Part shown: positions 6,177-14,410 of the stretch, in pieces | Numbering within the stretch: the first letter of the stretch is position 1 | Layout of the letters: each line of letters opens with the position of its first letter | IMG/VR virus record: IMGVR_UViG_3300046749_000003 | Location: 1-22,011 of that record | Strand: one strand, 5' to 3' | DNA from: a virus | DNA: 22,011 bases | The notes under the pieces: model-generated | The model's database searches: none | What the model saw: the letters and a program-made list of their open reading frames with translations, nothing else | What the model was told of the DNA's origin: nothing | Made by a program: the position numbers and the translations under genes

Positions 6177-8228
6177 TTATTCCTCTTTTGCAAATAATGA
6201 GCTACTTTGCGACCCAAGTAAACCAGAATACACTTCTGGTCTATTTATAAGTCTTTGAGATTTACGCTGATCTAGTATTTTTCTTTGATTTAAAGCATCA
6301 AGCATTAATCTTTGTCTAGCAGGGTTCTTTTCAGTCAATATTTTTAGCATATTACTTGAAGTTTCTTCATTTAACCCTTGGCCTCTTCTGCCTAAAGATT
6401 TTAAGATACTTGTGCCTGCTGTTTGTGGGTTGTTTAAATATTGAGAAAGTATGCTTAAACCTTCTTGTGGGTCAAATTCTGTTCCAGCCATTTCTATAGC
6501 TTTATCAGCAGTTTGCGACCCACCATAAATTTCGTTGTATGTTTTTATCTTATCAGACTCTAATTTTATAAACTTTTCAAAGTTTTTAAAATCAGCTTTA
6601 TTATCAAAAGCTAATCTCATTGCCGCACGTTTCTTTGGGCTTCCAAATATAGTCTTAGTAAAATCACTAACATCGCCAGTTTTCATTGCTAATTCTTGTA
6701 TTTGACTTACTAAACCTACGCGAAATGCTTCTTTTTCGGCAGGTAACATTTTGCTTACTTTTTTATATAAAACGTCATTTCTTAACTTTATAACATCAAT
6801 ACCTGTTTTGTAGGCAGTGTTTAATTTTTGATTATCTGCATAATTTGCGTTGGCTTTTTTGTACGCATCATTTTGCTTTGTAATTTGATTATTCCAACTA
6901 TTTTTAAGTTTTATTAAAGCTCTGCCTTTTTTACTAACTTTATCACTGCCCCCAACAACTGGTGTAATTTCTTTGTCAATTAGGCTATCTAAACCAATTT
7001 TAATTTGGTGTGCTATCTCAGTAGGCATTGTAACCTTTTCGCCTCTAGTTATTGTATCCCCAAAGAAAGCGTCTAGGTTCTTAGGCATATTTCCGACTAA
7101 GTTAACCTCTGGGTCAATTTCAGCTAAAGCAACAGCTTCCCTATAAGCTTTCTGTATTTCTTTACTTGAGGTAAGCGCGGCAAAAGGTTTTGCGTCTAGG
7201 TCAACTTTATAAGCCGCCTCGTAAAGTGGGGCAGCTTGCTTTCTAGTTTTATCAGCCAATTCATCTAAATAATCTATACCTATCTCACCTTGTATATTCA
7301 TTTTGTCAGATGTTTTGTCTGCAATATTTTCAGCCTGGCCAAGTCTTCTAGCTGAAAGGCTATCTTTTACTTGGTTTCTCATATTATTAGGTGAAGTTGC
7401 CGCTAACCAGGTTTGCTTTTGCGAAGATTGACCTAAATCAGCAATAGTCATATCATCAACACCTAATTTAGCCGCATCATCAAGTCGTTGCTTCGCTACA
7501 TCAGGCGTTATCTCATCTCTTTCAAAAGCCGCTAAAATTTTACGCTCTGCGTCGGCTAAACCGCCGCCACCGAACCTACTAGGTATTGCGCCTTTATATA
7601 TTGTTCTTAATGCTTTTGACGCTTGCTTCACGCCTACAGGAACAGCTGCGCCAAATGTACCACCTAACGCTGTACCTACCGCAGCAGACGTAGCTCTATC
7701 CTTAAAACCACCTTCACCTGTACCAAAGCCTGCAATACCACCTTCAATAGCACCAATCTTTGCGGCCCTTGCTAAAGTTGGAGCAACTCTCGCCGCCGTT
7801 GCTGAACCTACGGCAGCACCGCCAGTGCCAAATGAAAACAAGCCTGCACCCAACGCAGGCACAACAGCGCCACCAAGTTCATACCCTATAGCCTCAATAG
7901 GATTATTTGCCCTGTAAGCATCAAGTTTACCTCTAATTTCATCTAAGGACTGATCGTAACTTTTACCTTCACCACCAAACAATTGTCCGATTTTAGATAA
8001 TGCGCTTGTCCCTGCCGCTTCAATTTCATCAGAAAAACCTAAAGTCAAACCTTGTGCAATTGACCTAAGTTTCTGGCTTTCTTCTGTGCCGTCACTTTGA
8101 CTTTTAACAATACCTGCATCCATTGACCCCATAATTTCTTGCAAGGTTTGCTGTTGATCATCTTCTGACATATCTGCAAAAGAATCATCAATTTCAATTT
8201 TTCCGTATCCATCAATTTCAATTATCAT
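6177..8228 (-). CDS. Large internal virion / DNA-ejection protein
   Basis: The 683-residue protein opens with a small beta motif (IEIDGYGKIEIDDSFADMSEDDQQQTLQEI, residues 3-32) seen at the N-terminus of many phage DNA-injection proteins. A motif QGLTLGFSDEIEAA follows near 59-72. Residues about 111-200 are dominated by Gly and Ala (GGAVVPALGAGLFSFG, GGIAGFGTGEGG) and look membrane-seeking, as in proteins that leave the virion and enter the host envelope. The rest (about 220-680) is mostly charged helix, with Lys-rich stretches. It overlaps the preceding gene by 11 bases and lies two bases before the portal start. No lytic transglycosylase motif could be found, so the role is DNA transfer rather than proven wall degradation. 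Confidence 0.8.
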   Translation of the reverse strand: MIIEIDGYGKIEIDDSFADMSEDDQQQTLQEIMGSMDAGIVKSQSDGTEESQKLRSIAQGLTLGFSDEIEAAGTSALSKIGQLFGGEGKSYDQSLDEIRGKLDAYRANNPIEAIGYELGGAVVPALGAGLFSFGTGGAAVGSATAARVAPTLARAAKIGAIEGGIAGFGTGEGGFKDRATSAAVGTALGGTFGAAVPVGVKQASKALRTIYKGAIPSRFGGGGLADAERKILAAFERDEITPDVAKQRLDDAAKLGVDDMTIADLGQSSQKQTWLAATSPNNMRNQVKDSLSARRLGQAENIADKTSDKMNIQGEIGIDYLDELADKTRKQAAPLYEAAYKVDLDAKPFAALTSSKEIQKAYREAVALAEIDPEVNLVGNMPKNLDAFFGDTITRGEKVTMPTEIAHQIKIGLDSLIDKEITPVVGGSDKVSKKGRALIKLKNSWNNQITKQNDAYKKANANYADNQKLNTAYKTGIDVIKLRNDVLYKKVSKMLPAEKEAFRVGLVSQIQELAMKTGDVSDFTKTIFGSPKKRAAMRLAFDNKADFKNFEKFIKLESDKIKTYNEIYGGSQTADKAIEMAGTEFDPQEGLSILSQYLNNPQTAGTSILKSLGRRGQGLNEETSSNMLKILTEKNPARQRLMLDALNQRKILDQRKSQRLINRPEVYSGLLGSQSSSLFAKEE

Positions 8229-9324
8229 TTACACGGCTCCAGCCAATTTTTTTAGGTTTAGCATTTTCACCAGTTAGCGCTGGGTCTTCACCACTCAGAT
8301 ACACAGGCACTTCTTTGCCTTCTGATAATAATTTATTTCTTTCTAGCGCACCTGTTAAGATGTCTCTAAAATCTTTAACTGCTTGCCTGTAAGCTTGTGA
8401 CCCCATCTTAACATTTCCAAGCCTACTCAATGCAGCTTCGGCTCTATTGCCTTCGTAATCAGTAATTTGGCCACCGCTTCTTAATTGTTGTCTCGCGGCT
8501 AAGAACGCCGTTCCTGATAGCTGGTCTAACATTGCCTGTACTCTATTTGCAGGCCCAGATATATTTTTCATTAGACCTTTTCTGGGGCCTAACATCTTAT
8601 CTAAAAATGGGTCAGCCAGTAATCTATCAATGTTTTCTAATTGAGGCATTATTCCAGCAGCTGCATCATTGTATTGTTTTTTATAATCAGATAAATTTTT
8701 AGCATCAGCTTTAAGCATTGTCTCTTCAGATTTACCATTACTTAAAATAAAGTTTTCGTATCTTTGGGTGCCAGGCTCTATACCGCCAACTTTAGCTCGC
8801 TCTCTTAAACTATTGTAAGCTGCTGAAAACTCTTTATCGCCTTCAATTTTTTGCAACAACTCTGGCTCACTTAAATTTGGATACGCGGCTTTATATGCCG
8901 CGTATTTGACTGCAAAAGCACTTTTTGTAGAATTATTAGCCATACCTTTAAGTATTTTTTGACGCTCAAACGCCAATGTTGCATCAGCTTCAGCAAAGCC
9001 TCTTTCTTTCGCCTGGTTCTGCCTTTGGAACATTAAGTTTACGGCAGATGCCATTGGTACTGCGCCAGACGCAACTGCATCGGCTAAATCTTGTTGCCCA
9101 CTGTCAATAAGCATTTGAATAGTTTTATTTTTATTACCTGCGGCTACACGCCTTTCACCTGCGGCTCGTATGGAATCGCCTGCACGCATATCCTTCATAA
9201 TAAGTGGGTCAAGCGCTGCGGCAAAACTTTCTGCTCTGCTTAATCCAGTATTTTCATTAACTTGTTTAGCATAATCAAGTAAACCTCGTATGCCGCTTTT
9301 AGGTTTATTTGGATCATCAATCAT
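8218..9324 (-). CDS. Internal virion / DNA-ejection protein
   Basis: The 368-residue protein is almost all helix. It has an N-terminal GIRGLLDYAKQVNENTG stretch, a central FAVKYAAYKAAYPNLSEPEL region and a conserved-looking C-terminal motif, GQITDYEGNRAEAALSRL (residues 285-302), which resembles a recurrent motif in phage ejection proteins, usually followed by a helix such as YRQAVKDFRDIL as seen here. There is no signal peptide or membrane segment. It starts directly after the stop of the upstream gene and overlaps the downstream one. Being third in a run of four internal-virion-type genes before the portal supports the assignment. Confidence 0.78.
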   Translation of the reverse strand: MIDDPNKPKSGIRGLLDYAKQVNENTGLSRAESFAAALDPLIMKDMRAGDSIRAAGERRVAAGNKNKTIQMLIDSGQQDLADAVASGAVPMASAVNLMFQRQNQAKERGFAEADATLAFERQKILKGMANNSTKSAFAVKYAAYKAAYPNLSEPELLQKIEGDKEFSAAYNSLRERAKVGGIEPGTQRYENFILSNGKSEETMLKADAKNLSDYKKQYNDAAAGIMPQLENIDRLLADPFLDKMLGPRKGLMKNISGPANRVQAMLDQLSGTAFLAARQQLRSGGQITDYEGNRAEAALSRLGNVKMGSQAYRQAVKDFRDILTGALERNKLLSEGKEVPVYLSGEDPALTGENAKPKKIGWSRVNDN

Positions 9325-10467
9325 TTATCTGTTCCCATACATATTAGCGCCAACTTGCAAGTAATTAAACAATCCAGGCTTCATTGAGTCTGTTTGCGTG
9401 TTTTGATTAGGAGTGCTTTGCAATGCCGCAATTGGTGCAGATAGCGCGGCTAAAGGCGCTCCCTGGTAACCAGCATATTGAGCTTTAGCCGCATCAATTA
9501 ATGCTTGTTGCATACTTTGTTGCAGTAACCCGGCTTGACCTTGCTGTTGTTGTATTGCTTGGCCAGTACCAAACGCCTGATTAGCCAAATTTCCCATTTG
9601 CGCGGCGGATGCAAGGTTTTGCTGATTAGCACCTGCAAGTGCCGCTTGGTTTGCTAATTGTGCAGACATAGCTTGCGTTGCGCCAAATTGATTTGCTTGG
9701 TTTTGCGCTGCTTGGTTTGTAAGTGCCATTTGATTAGACGCGCCCGACCCAAATTGAGCCGCTTGGTTTTGCGCCGCCATATTTGCCGCCGCAGCTTGAT
9801 TTGCCGCAGACGCACCAAATTGCCCAGCCTGATTTAATGCGGCTTGGTTTGCTAGATTTGACTGTTGGCCAAATCCAGCAGTAGTTGTCCCAGCAGCTAA
9901 GTTTGCTTGTTGATTAGCCAATGCCGCCTGTTGCGCTGTGCCAATATCTTGCATAGCCATTTGTTGTGCTTGTGTATAACCTGCTTGGCGCAAACCAGAA
10001 GCAGTTCTAGCCGCCTGGTCAGCAAATGCACGATTTGTTTCAGCTTCAGCAATGCCTTGCCTAGAGCCGCCAAAAGCATTAGCGGCAGTGGCTTGTGCGC
10101 CTAATTGATTTTGAGCCATTAACCTTGAGCGCTCTAAATCTCCGAGTGCTTGATCTACAACCTGAGTTTCAAATGGATTAGTATATGCGCCTAAGTTGGT
10201 ATTCGCTAATTGACCAGCTTGCACGTTCTGGGCTGTGACTGTTGGAGATTGGCCAATGGTGGAAGCACCATAATTTGCGCTAGTCATTGCGCTTGGATTA
10301 TATCCAGTGGCCGATGCGTTTGCCGCATTATATGCAGTCGGCCTAATAGCCATCGGAGCGTAATTCATCGCCTGCTGAGTGCCTTGCATCGCCTGTTGCA
10401 ATCCACCAGCTGCCGCTTGATTTACGTTAAAACCGCCTTGCGGCTGTATTTGTCCACCACCAGCCAT
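9325..10467 (-). CDS. Gln/Ala/Asn-rich repeat ejection protein
   Basis: The 380-residue protein is very rich in Gln, Ala and Asn. A central motif YTNPFETQVVDQALGDLER (residues 95-113) followed by NQLGAQATAANAFGGSRQG (120-138) and IAEAETNRAF is characteristic of a family found with ejection proteins in marine phages. Residues 216-281 contain three 22-residue units, each starting QFG, and further loose NQAA repeats lie around 200-215 and 282-310. The composition predicts long helices, perhaps a filamentous or coiled assembly. AGAGG lies before the ATG. It is the second of four proteins of this type; I assign an internal-virion role mainly on context and on the motif. Confidence 0.72.
   Translation of the reverse strand: MAGGGQIQPQGGFNVNQAAAGGLQQAMQGTQQAMNYAPMAIRPTAYNAANASATGYNPSAMTSANYGASTIGQSPTVTAQNVQAGQLANTNLGAYTNPFETQVVDQALGDLERSRLMAQNQLGAQATAANAFGGSRQGIAEAETNRAFADQAARTASGLRQAGYTQAQQMAMQDIGTAQQAALANQQANLAAGTTTAGFGQQSNLANQAALNQAGQFGASAANQAAAANMAAQNQAAQFGSGASNQMALTNQAAQNQANQFGATQAMSAQLANQAALAGANQQNLASAAQMGNLANQAFGTGQAIQQQQGQAGLLQQSMQQALIDAAKAQYAGYQGAPLAALSAPIAALQSTPNQNTQTDSMKPGLFNYLQVGANMYGNR
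9625..9822 (-). repeat. Three tandem 22-residue units (66 bp period)
   Basis: Within the Gln/Ala-rich protein, residues 216-237, 238-259 and 260-281 each begin QFG and keep the same length of 22 residues. The first two are closest (QFGASAANQAAAANMAAQNQ versus QFGSGASNQMALTNQAAQNQ); the third has drifted. The in-frame 66-bp period indicates growth by unequal duplication rather than an independent mobile repeat. Confidence 0.8.
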
Positions 10468-10499
10468 ATTAAGCCTCTTTTCTTTTATAATTTGTCATA

Positions 10500-11783
10500 T
10501 TATTCATCAAAACCTATCATTGCCGCTTTTTTGCCAGCCGCTTTAGTAAACTGCGCCCTATTTGCATCAATTTGCCTTTGCTGGTCTCTATCATTTTTTC
10601 GCTTTTGATCTTCTTGCGCCTGTTTAAGACGTTTCGCCATTTGCGCTGTCTGCATATCAACTCCGCCTTCTGGATCAATACCGCTATACAAAGCCGCCAT
10701 TGGGTTAGATAACAATCCTGGTACACCTGTAAGATTGGACATTTGGCCACTCATCAATGACCCACCATATGACCCACCGACATTATCTGGGCGCGGCGTT
10801 CCGTCGGGCATAAGCCCACCAAAAAATCTTCCACTAGAAGGATTTGAAAAACTTGTTGGCACAATGTTTGTAATGTTCTTAACACCATCCATAAAGCCCA
10901 TGTTTGCCACACCCCTCATGTTCATAGCTAAATCTTCTTGTGCCATCCTTTGTTCTGCCGTTAAATCATTTCTTTGATCTGGCGTCATTTTATCGCCTAT
11001 TGTGTCAGTCTGAATATTATAATTTGGCTTTATTTTGTTTGATAAAGAATTAATTTCATCTGCACTTAAATTAGAGCCGTAAGTAATCATGTTTGCTCTT
11101 TGTGCATCAATTTGGCGCTGCTGATCTCTTTCTTTTCTATTATTTAATGCAAACAATTCTGCCTCACTAAGTTCTCCCTGTGAGTCTTCGGGCGATAAGT
11201 TTGGGGCAATAGGCATTGGGTATATAGGCTGTTGTAATTGTGTATCGTATCCATCTTTAAGGGGAACTGGTGTACCATAATAATCGCTATCTGCACCATA
11301 ATTAGTGGTATTTGCCATAAAACTAGGGTTTCTTCCCATCATGCTTTGAGAAACGCCACTACCAGGACTAGCAAAATATGTGTTTGATTTATCAAAACCT
11401 ATATTTGGATTAACGAAAAAACTATCCATAAGTGCTTTTTGATTTGGCCTAAAGTATCCTAATGTGTCAACCGCATCTTGGAACATTGGCGCTGATGAAT
11501 AACCAGTTACACCATTTGCATATGTTTGCGGCCTACCCATATTGCCCATTATATCTTGTGGGTCTGTCGGAGTAGCCATGCCAAATGCGTTAGCAACATC
11601 TGATGTATTTTGAAACATTGCCTGTTGCATTGGATTAAACGCTGCAACATCTGGCCCATAATATGGGGTGTAGCCAACTTCCGATATTCCAGCTGCTTTT
11701 GCTAAATTAGCTCTAGCTGCATCTTCAATATACTTTGGTACTGTTACTTCTGATGTGGTTGAACCACCTTTGCCGCCTGACAT
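10500..11783 (-). CDS. Probable virion/ejection-associated protein with repeated QRQIDA motif
   Basis: The 427-residue product starts MSGGKGGSTTSEVTVPKYIE and continues with ARANLAKAAGISEVGYTPYYGPDVAAFNPMQQAMF, a conserved-looking opening found, as far as I recall, in proteins that accompany ejection proteins in marine phages. The middle is Pro/Gly/Asn/Tyr-rich and looks disordered. A motif DQQRQIDAxRA occurs twice, at residues 220-230 and 400-410. No membrane helix is present, and a basic tail (QFTKAAGKKAAMIGFDE) ends the protein. AAGGAG precedes the start codon. It is the first of four consecutive internal-virion-like genes. The function is inferred from context; no catalytic motif is visible. 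Confidence 0.7.
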   Translation of the reverse strand: MSGGKGGSTTSEVTVPKYIEDAARANLAKAAGISEVGYTPYYGPDVAAFNPMQQAMFQNTSDVANAFGMATPTDPQDIMGNMGRPQTYANGVTGYSSAPMFQDAVDTLGYFRPNQKALMDSFFVNPNIGFDKSNTYFASPGSGVSQSMMGRNPSFMANTTNYGADSDYYGTPVPLKDGYDTQLQQPIYPMPIAPNLSPEDSQGELSEAELFALNNRKERDQQRQIDAQRANMITYGSNLSADEINSLSNKIKPNYNIQTDTIGDKMTPDQRNDLTAEQRMAQEDLAMNMRGVANMGFMDGVKNITNIVPTSFSNPSSGRFFGGLMPDGTPRPDNVGGSYGGSLMSGQMSNLTGVPGLLSNPMAALYSGIDPEGGVDMQTAQMAKRLKQAQEDQKRKNDRDQQRQIDANRAQFTKAAGKKAAMIGFDE

Positions 11784-12145
11784 TATGCAAACTCCTTAAT
11801 GTATGAGGAATGTAGTTGATCCCAACCATGTTCCGAAAGTGGTTTTTTCCATCCAGCACGACCTGTCATTGTTAATGCCGAACACCCTTGAGCCTTTGCC
11901 CAGGTAATTACGTCAGTGTGCATATCCATTATTTGATCCAATTCGCCGCCGCCGAGAAATATATTTAACTGCTTTACCTTTGGGTATACCACAATTTCAG
12001 ACACGATGCACCCCCTTGACGTAGGCCAAAGTTGCATTGTGCCTGCCTTAATGCCTTCTACTACATGAATAAAATCGTGAGTGCCGCCAGAATACTCCAA
12101 AGCGGCCTCGATCCATTCCCTGCAATTTTCAATTATTTCATCCAT
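11783..12145 (-). CDS. Small GNAT-like phage protein
   Basis: The 120-residue protein (MDEIIENCREWIEAALEYSG...) has a helix, a set of strands (VSEIVVYPKVKQLNIFLGGGEL), a helix (DQIMDMHTDVITWAKAQGC), then a strand SALTMTGRAGWKKPL and a final EHGWDQLHSSYIKEF. This order matches a reduced GNAT acetyltransferase fold, and small GNAT-like proteins occur in the late operons of podoviruses (T7 gp13 is one). The usual acetyl-CoA-binding Q/R-x-x-G-x-G/A loop is only approximated (TGRAGWKK), so activity is doubtful and it may be a structural or assembly protein. It overlaps the preceding gene by eight bases; GAGGA lies upstream. The call is a fold-level guess. Confidence 0.5.
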   Translation of the reverse strand: MDEIIENCREWIEAALEYSGGTHDFIHVVEGIKAGTMQLWPTSRGCIVSEIVVYPKVKQLNIFLGGGELDQIMDMHTDVITWAKAQGCSALTMTGRAGWKKPLSEHGWDQLHSSYIKEFA

Positions 12146-12803
12146 GTGTCCTCGTTATAGATAGTGTAGAGGCTGGTAAAGCTGGCACTGATCCAGACGC
12201 CGCAGTGTAATTTAAGAAGCCATTTATGTTATCCATCATATAATTTACTTCAAGATAATCTCCAGCCGCCAATGTAAATATTTGTGTTCGACTTGTCACC
12301 ATTGTGGCATTATTTTGGTGCATCGCAGTAGTCATAGCGCTATTTGCTACGGCGGTGCCGTTGACGCTAGGCCAAAAATAGAAGTGTACTGTGCTTGAGC
12401 TTGTCGATGATATTTGTGCAGAAAACGATATGACATATTCTCCAGCTTCCTCAAACACAATTCTGCTTGTCGGCGTGCCTTGCGTAATTCTTGAATTGCC
12501 AGATGGCGCGTCATAGGTCAGCTTGTACGCCGTATCTGCCGCAACTGGTGTAACATCTGATGTTTTAATAAAATTAGCGTGTCCACCCTCAACAACAATT
12601 TGCCGGAATTCTCCACCTTTTGACACGACAGGATATTTGTAAATCCTATTCCACATGAGGGTTGCATCATCAGATGCGTTTTCTTCGCCGTTCTGTTGAA
12701 CCAACGTAGATCGAGTTTGTGATAAATGCTGAACAAGTCTGCGACCCCACGTCCGCCAATCGTTACCGATGACGTCTGGGGCTTTCTGTGGCTGTTCGCT
12801 CAT
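12138..12803 (-). CDS. Jelly-roll (C1q-like) tail or receptor-binding protein
   Basis: The 221-residue product has a short helical N-terminal part (DWRTWGRRLVQHLSQTRSTLV, about 15-35), a linker, and a beta-rich C-terminal domain (about 95-221). There, GEYVISFSAQISSTSS, then VHFYFWPSVNGTAVANSA, and TLAAGDYLEVNYM follow the strand pattern of C1q/TNF-like jelly rolls ('G.Y.isfs.q', 'NG..vanS', 'l.aGDyle'). Such domains occur in phage tail and fibre proteins and often make surface contacts. It is linked to the P22 gp10-like gene by an ATGA overlap, so it may attach to the tail. Receptor binding is inference. Confidence 0.65.
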   Translation of the reverse strand: MSEQPQKAPDVIGNDWRTWGRRLVQHLSQTRSTLVQQNGEENASDDATLMWNRIYKYPVVSKGGEFRQIVVEGGHANFIKTSDVTPVAADTAYKLTYDAPSGNSRITQGTPTSRIVFEEAGEYVISFSAQISSTSSSTVHFYFWPSVNGTAVANSAMTTAMHQNNATMVTSRTQIFTLAAGDYLEVNYMMDNINGFLNYTAASGSVPALPASTLSITRTHG

Positions 12804-14281
12804 CTCGCTCCACCAGCCGTAACATTAAGTCTATTTATTCCGACACGCCAATCAGCTAAGTTAGCCGCGTCAATCCTGAGTTTAACTTGCCTGCCTGTAA
12901 ATCTTAATGACGTTGGGTTTGACATAGAGAACGCTCCATATGAGCGCTCTTCGCCATTCGGGTAAAACCTTGTCTTAAATGTAACTGTGACGTCGCCCTG
13001 CGTCTTTTCATCTGGGATCATTTCTGTGACTGACATTACACTCTCGCCAGTGCCTAACGCAATTGATCCACTTTCAGCAAATGGCGTAAGTGAGCCGTAA
13101 TCAAAGCCAATCTCATGCTCGTATAACTTGTTGTTTTCTGCACTTGCCCAAATTGGTTGGCGGTATGTACCCATATCAAATCCAGCAGTTCTGCCTAGTT
13201 CACCAATGTACCAAGTGTTCTCGACATAATTATAAACGCAATATCTGTCATTTTCTGTGCTTGATCCAGATGGGTAGAACCAGAATATCTCGCCGTATGT
13301 GCTGTTTGTCACTGCAAAAGTTTTTGATATTTGTGCGCGGTTTATATCAGAAAATACATAGTCTGATATTTCGCTTTCAATTTGTTGCACTGCGCCGCCT
13401 GCATAAGCATAGAATGAGTGATTACCCATCCAGAACGCGCCCTTATCAACTGATGCTATGGCCTTATTTGCTATTAATCCGCAACTCGCTCCGACACGCT
13501 CAATGCCGTAAACATATGGCGCACCAATATAATTTGCTACGTGTGCGTCCATGCTTGTTAATATTAGAGTTTGACCCTGCACACGTATGCCAGCCATAAT
13601 TCTGCCACTTGTGTTAAGCTCTAAGTCACCAGCTTCATTTGTTGCGGCTGGCGTCCATGTGGAGCTATCTTCCCTATCACACCACTGCACCTTGCGTTGG
13701 TTTCCGCCTGCACCTAGCGCAAACAAAAATCTTTCCTCGGTTACAACAATGCTTTCATTGTTTGTAGGTGCATTTGGTAATACTGCGGCTGGTGTGGAAT
13801 TGTTTATTTGCCACTCATAAATTTTGCCATCATCTTCATTACAGGCGACAAGGTATTCACCCCACGTATCTAGCGACCAAGTTGTTGCAGGCTGTATTCG
13901 CGCTGTATCTGGGCGAGCTACGCCGTAGGCATATTGACCAAAATAACTACCGCCATATCCTGTAAATGCCTCGGCGTCTTCACGGCCACTAACTAACCCT
14001 GTTGGCGTTATGTCGTGACGCACACCTTGTGAAGTCCAAGTATAAAGTTTGTTATATGTGCCGCCAGCTATAAACCTGTCTTGATTATTCCCAATCCAAG
14101 TAATTAATCCACGAATTTTAGCATTAGCCGCCGTGTCTGATCGAGTACGCCAGCCACCCATTGGACGCATCGTGCCATCGACCCATCGAATTAAGTTGGC
14201 GTCACGCCATCGACCAGATGATTGTAATTCAGTGCCGTTGCGGTAAATGCCAGCAGGGATGTCTAATGGTATTAGTGGCAT
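12800..14281 (-). CDS. P22 gp10-like tail/head-completion protein
   Basis: The 493-residue protein starts MPLIPLDIPAGIYRNGTELQ and continues with GRWRDANLIRWVDGTMRPMGGW, an opening found in structural proteins of short-tailed phages that resemble the P22 tail accessory factor gp10 ('packaged DNA stabilisation' family). Its length is close to gp10 (about 470). The remainder is rich in aromatic residues and Gly, with repeated beta motifs such as RFIAGGTYNKLYTW, and looks propeller-like. In such phages this protein joins the portal/adaptor to the tail and seals DNA in the head. An AGAGG ribosome binding site lies upstream, and a sigma-70-like promoter candidate lies about 30-60 bases before it. 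Confidence 0.75.
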   Translation of the reverse strand: MPLIPLDIPAGIYRNGTELQSSGRWRDANLIRWVDGTMRPMGGWRTRSDTAANAKIRGLITWIGNNQDRFIAGGTYNKLYTWTSQGVRHDITPTGLVSGREDAEAFTGYGGSYFGQYAYGVARPDTARIQPATTWSLDTWGEYLVACNEDDGKIYEWQINNSTPAAVLPNAPTNNESIVVTEERFLFALGAGGNQRKVQWCDREDSSTWTPAATNEAGDLELNTSGRIMAGIRVQGQTLILTSMDAHVANYIGAPYVYGIERVGASCGLIANKAIASVDKGAFWMGNHSFYAYAGGAVQQIESEISDYVFSDINRAQISKTFAVTNSTYGEIFWFYPSGSSTENDRYCVYNYVENTWYIGELGRTAGFDMGTYRQPIWASAENNKLYEHEIGFDYGSLTPFAESGSIALGTGESVMSVTEMIPDEKTQGDVTVTFKTRFYPNGEERSYGAFSMSNPTSLRFTGRQVKLRIDAANLADWRVGINRLNVTAGGAR

Positions 14282-14308
14282 ATGAACCTCTTAGCCTAAG
14301 TTATTGCG

Positions 14309-14338
14309 ACTATAGCACATTTTTACCTATATTAACAA
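14309..14338 (-). promoter_or_regulatory. Mid-operon sigma-70-like promoter with extended -10
   Basis: In the 129-bp gap 14282-14410, reading the minus strand, TTGTTA (14333-14338) is followed after 18 bases by TATAGT (14309-14314), preceded by TGC (an extended -10). The start would fall about 20-25 bases before the ATG of the gp10-like gene at 14281. Matching hexamers and spacing in an AT-rich gap are suggestive but not proof. I see nothing else clear in the gap; no convincing terminator follows the upstream gene. Confidence 0.5.
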
Positions 14339-14410
14339 TATGTGTTGCATTACATTAAGTTTCTTCATTTTCTTCAAATTTAGAAATAATTGGGGCGTGT
14401 GCATTTTTTC

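Noticed and set aside
10210-10608. Plus-strand 132-codon frame opposite the Gln/Ala-rich ejection protein
   Set aside because: It spans the junction of two well-supported minus-strand genes, and its Cys/Ser/Leu-rich translation is the usual antisense pattern of Gln/Ala codons.
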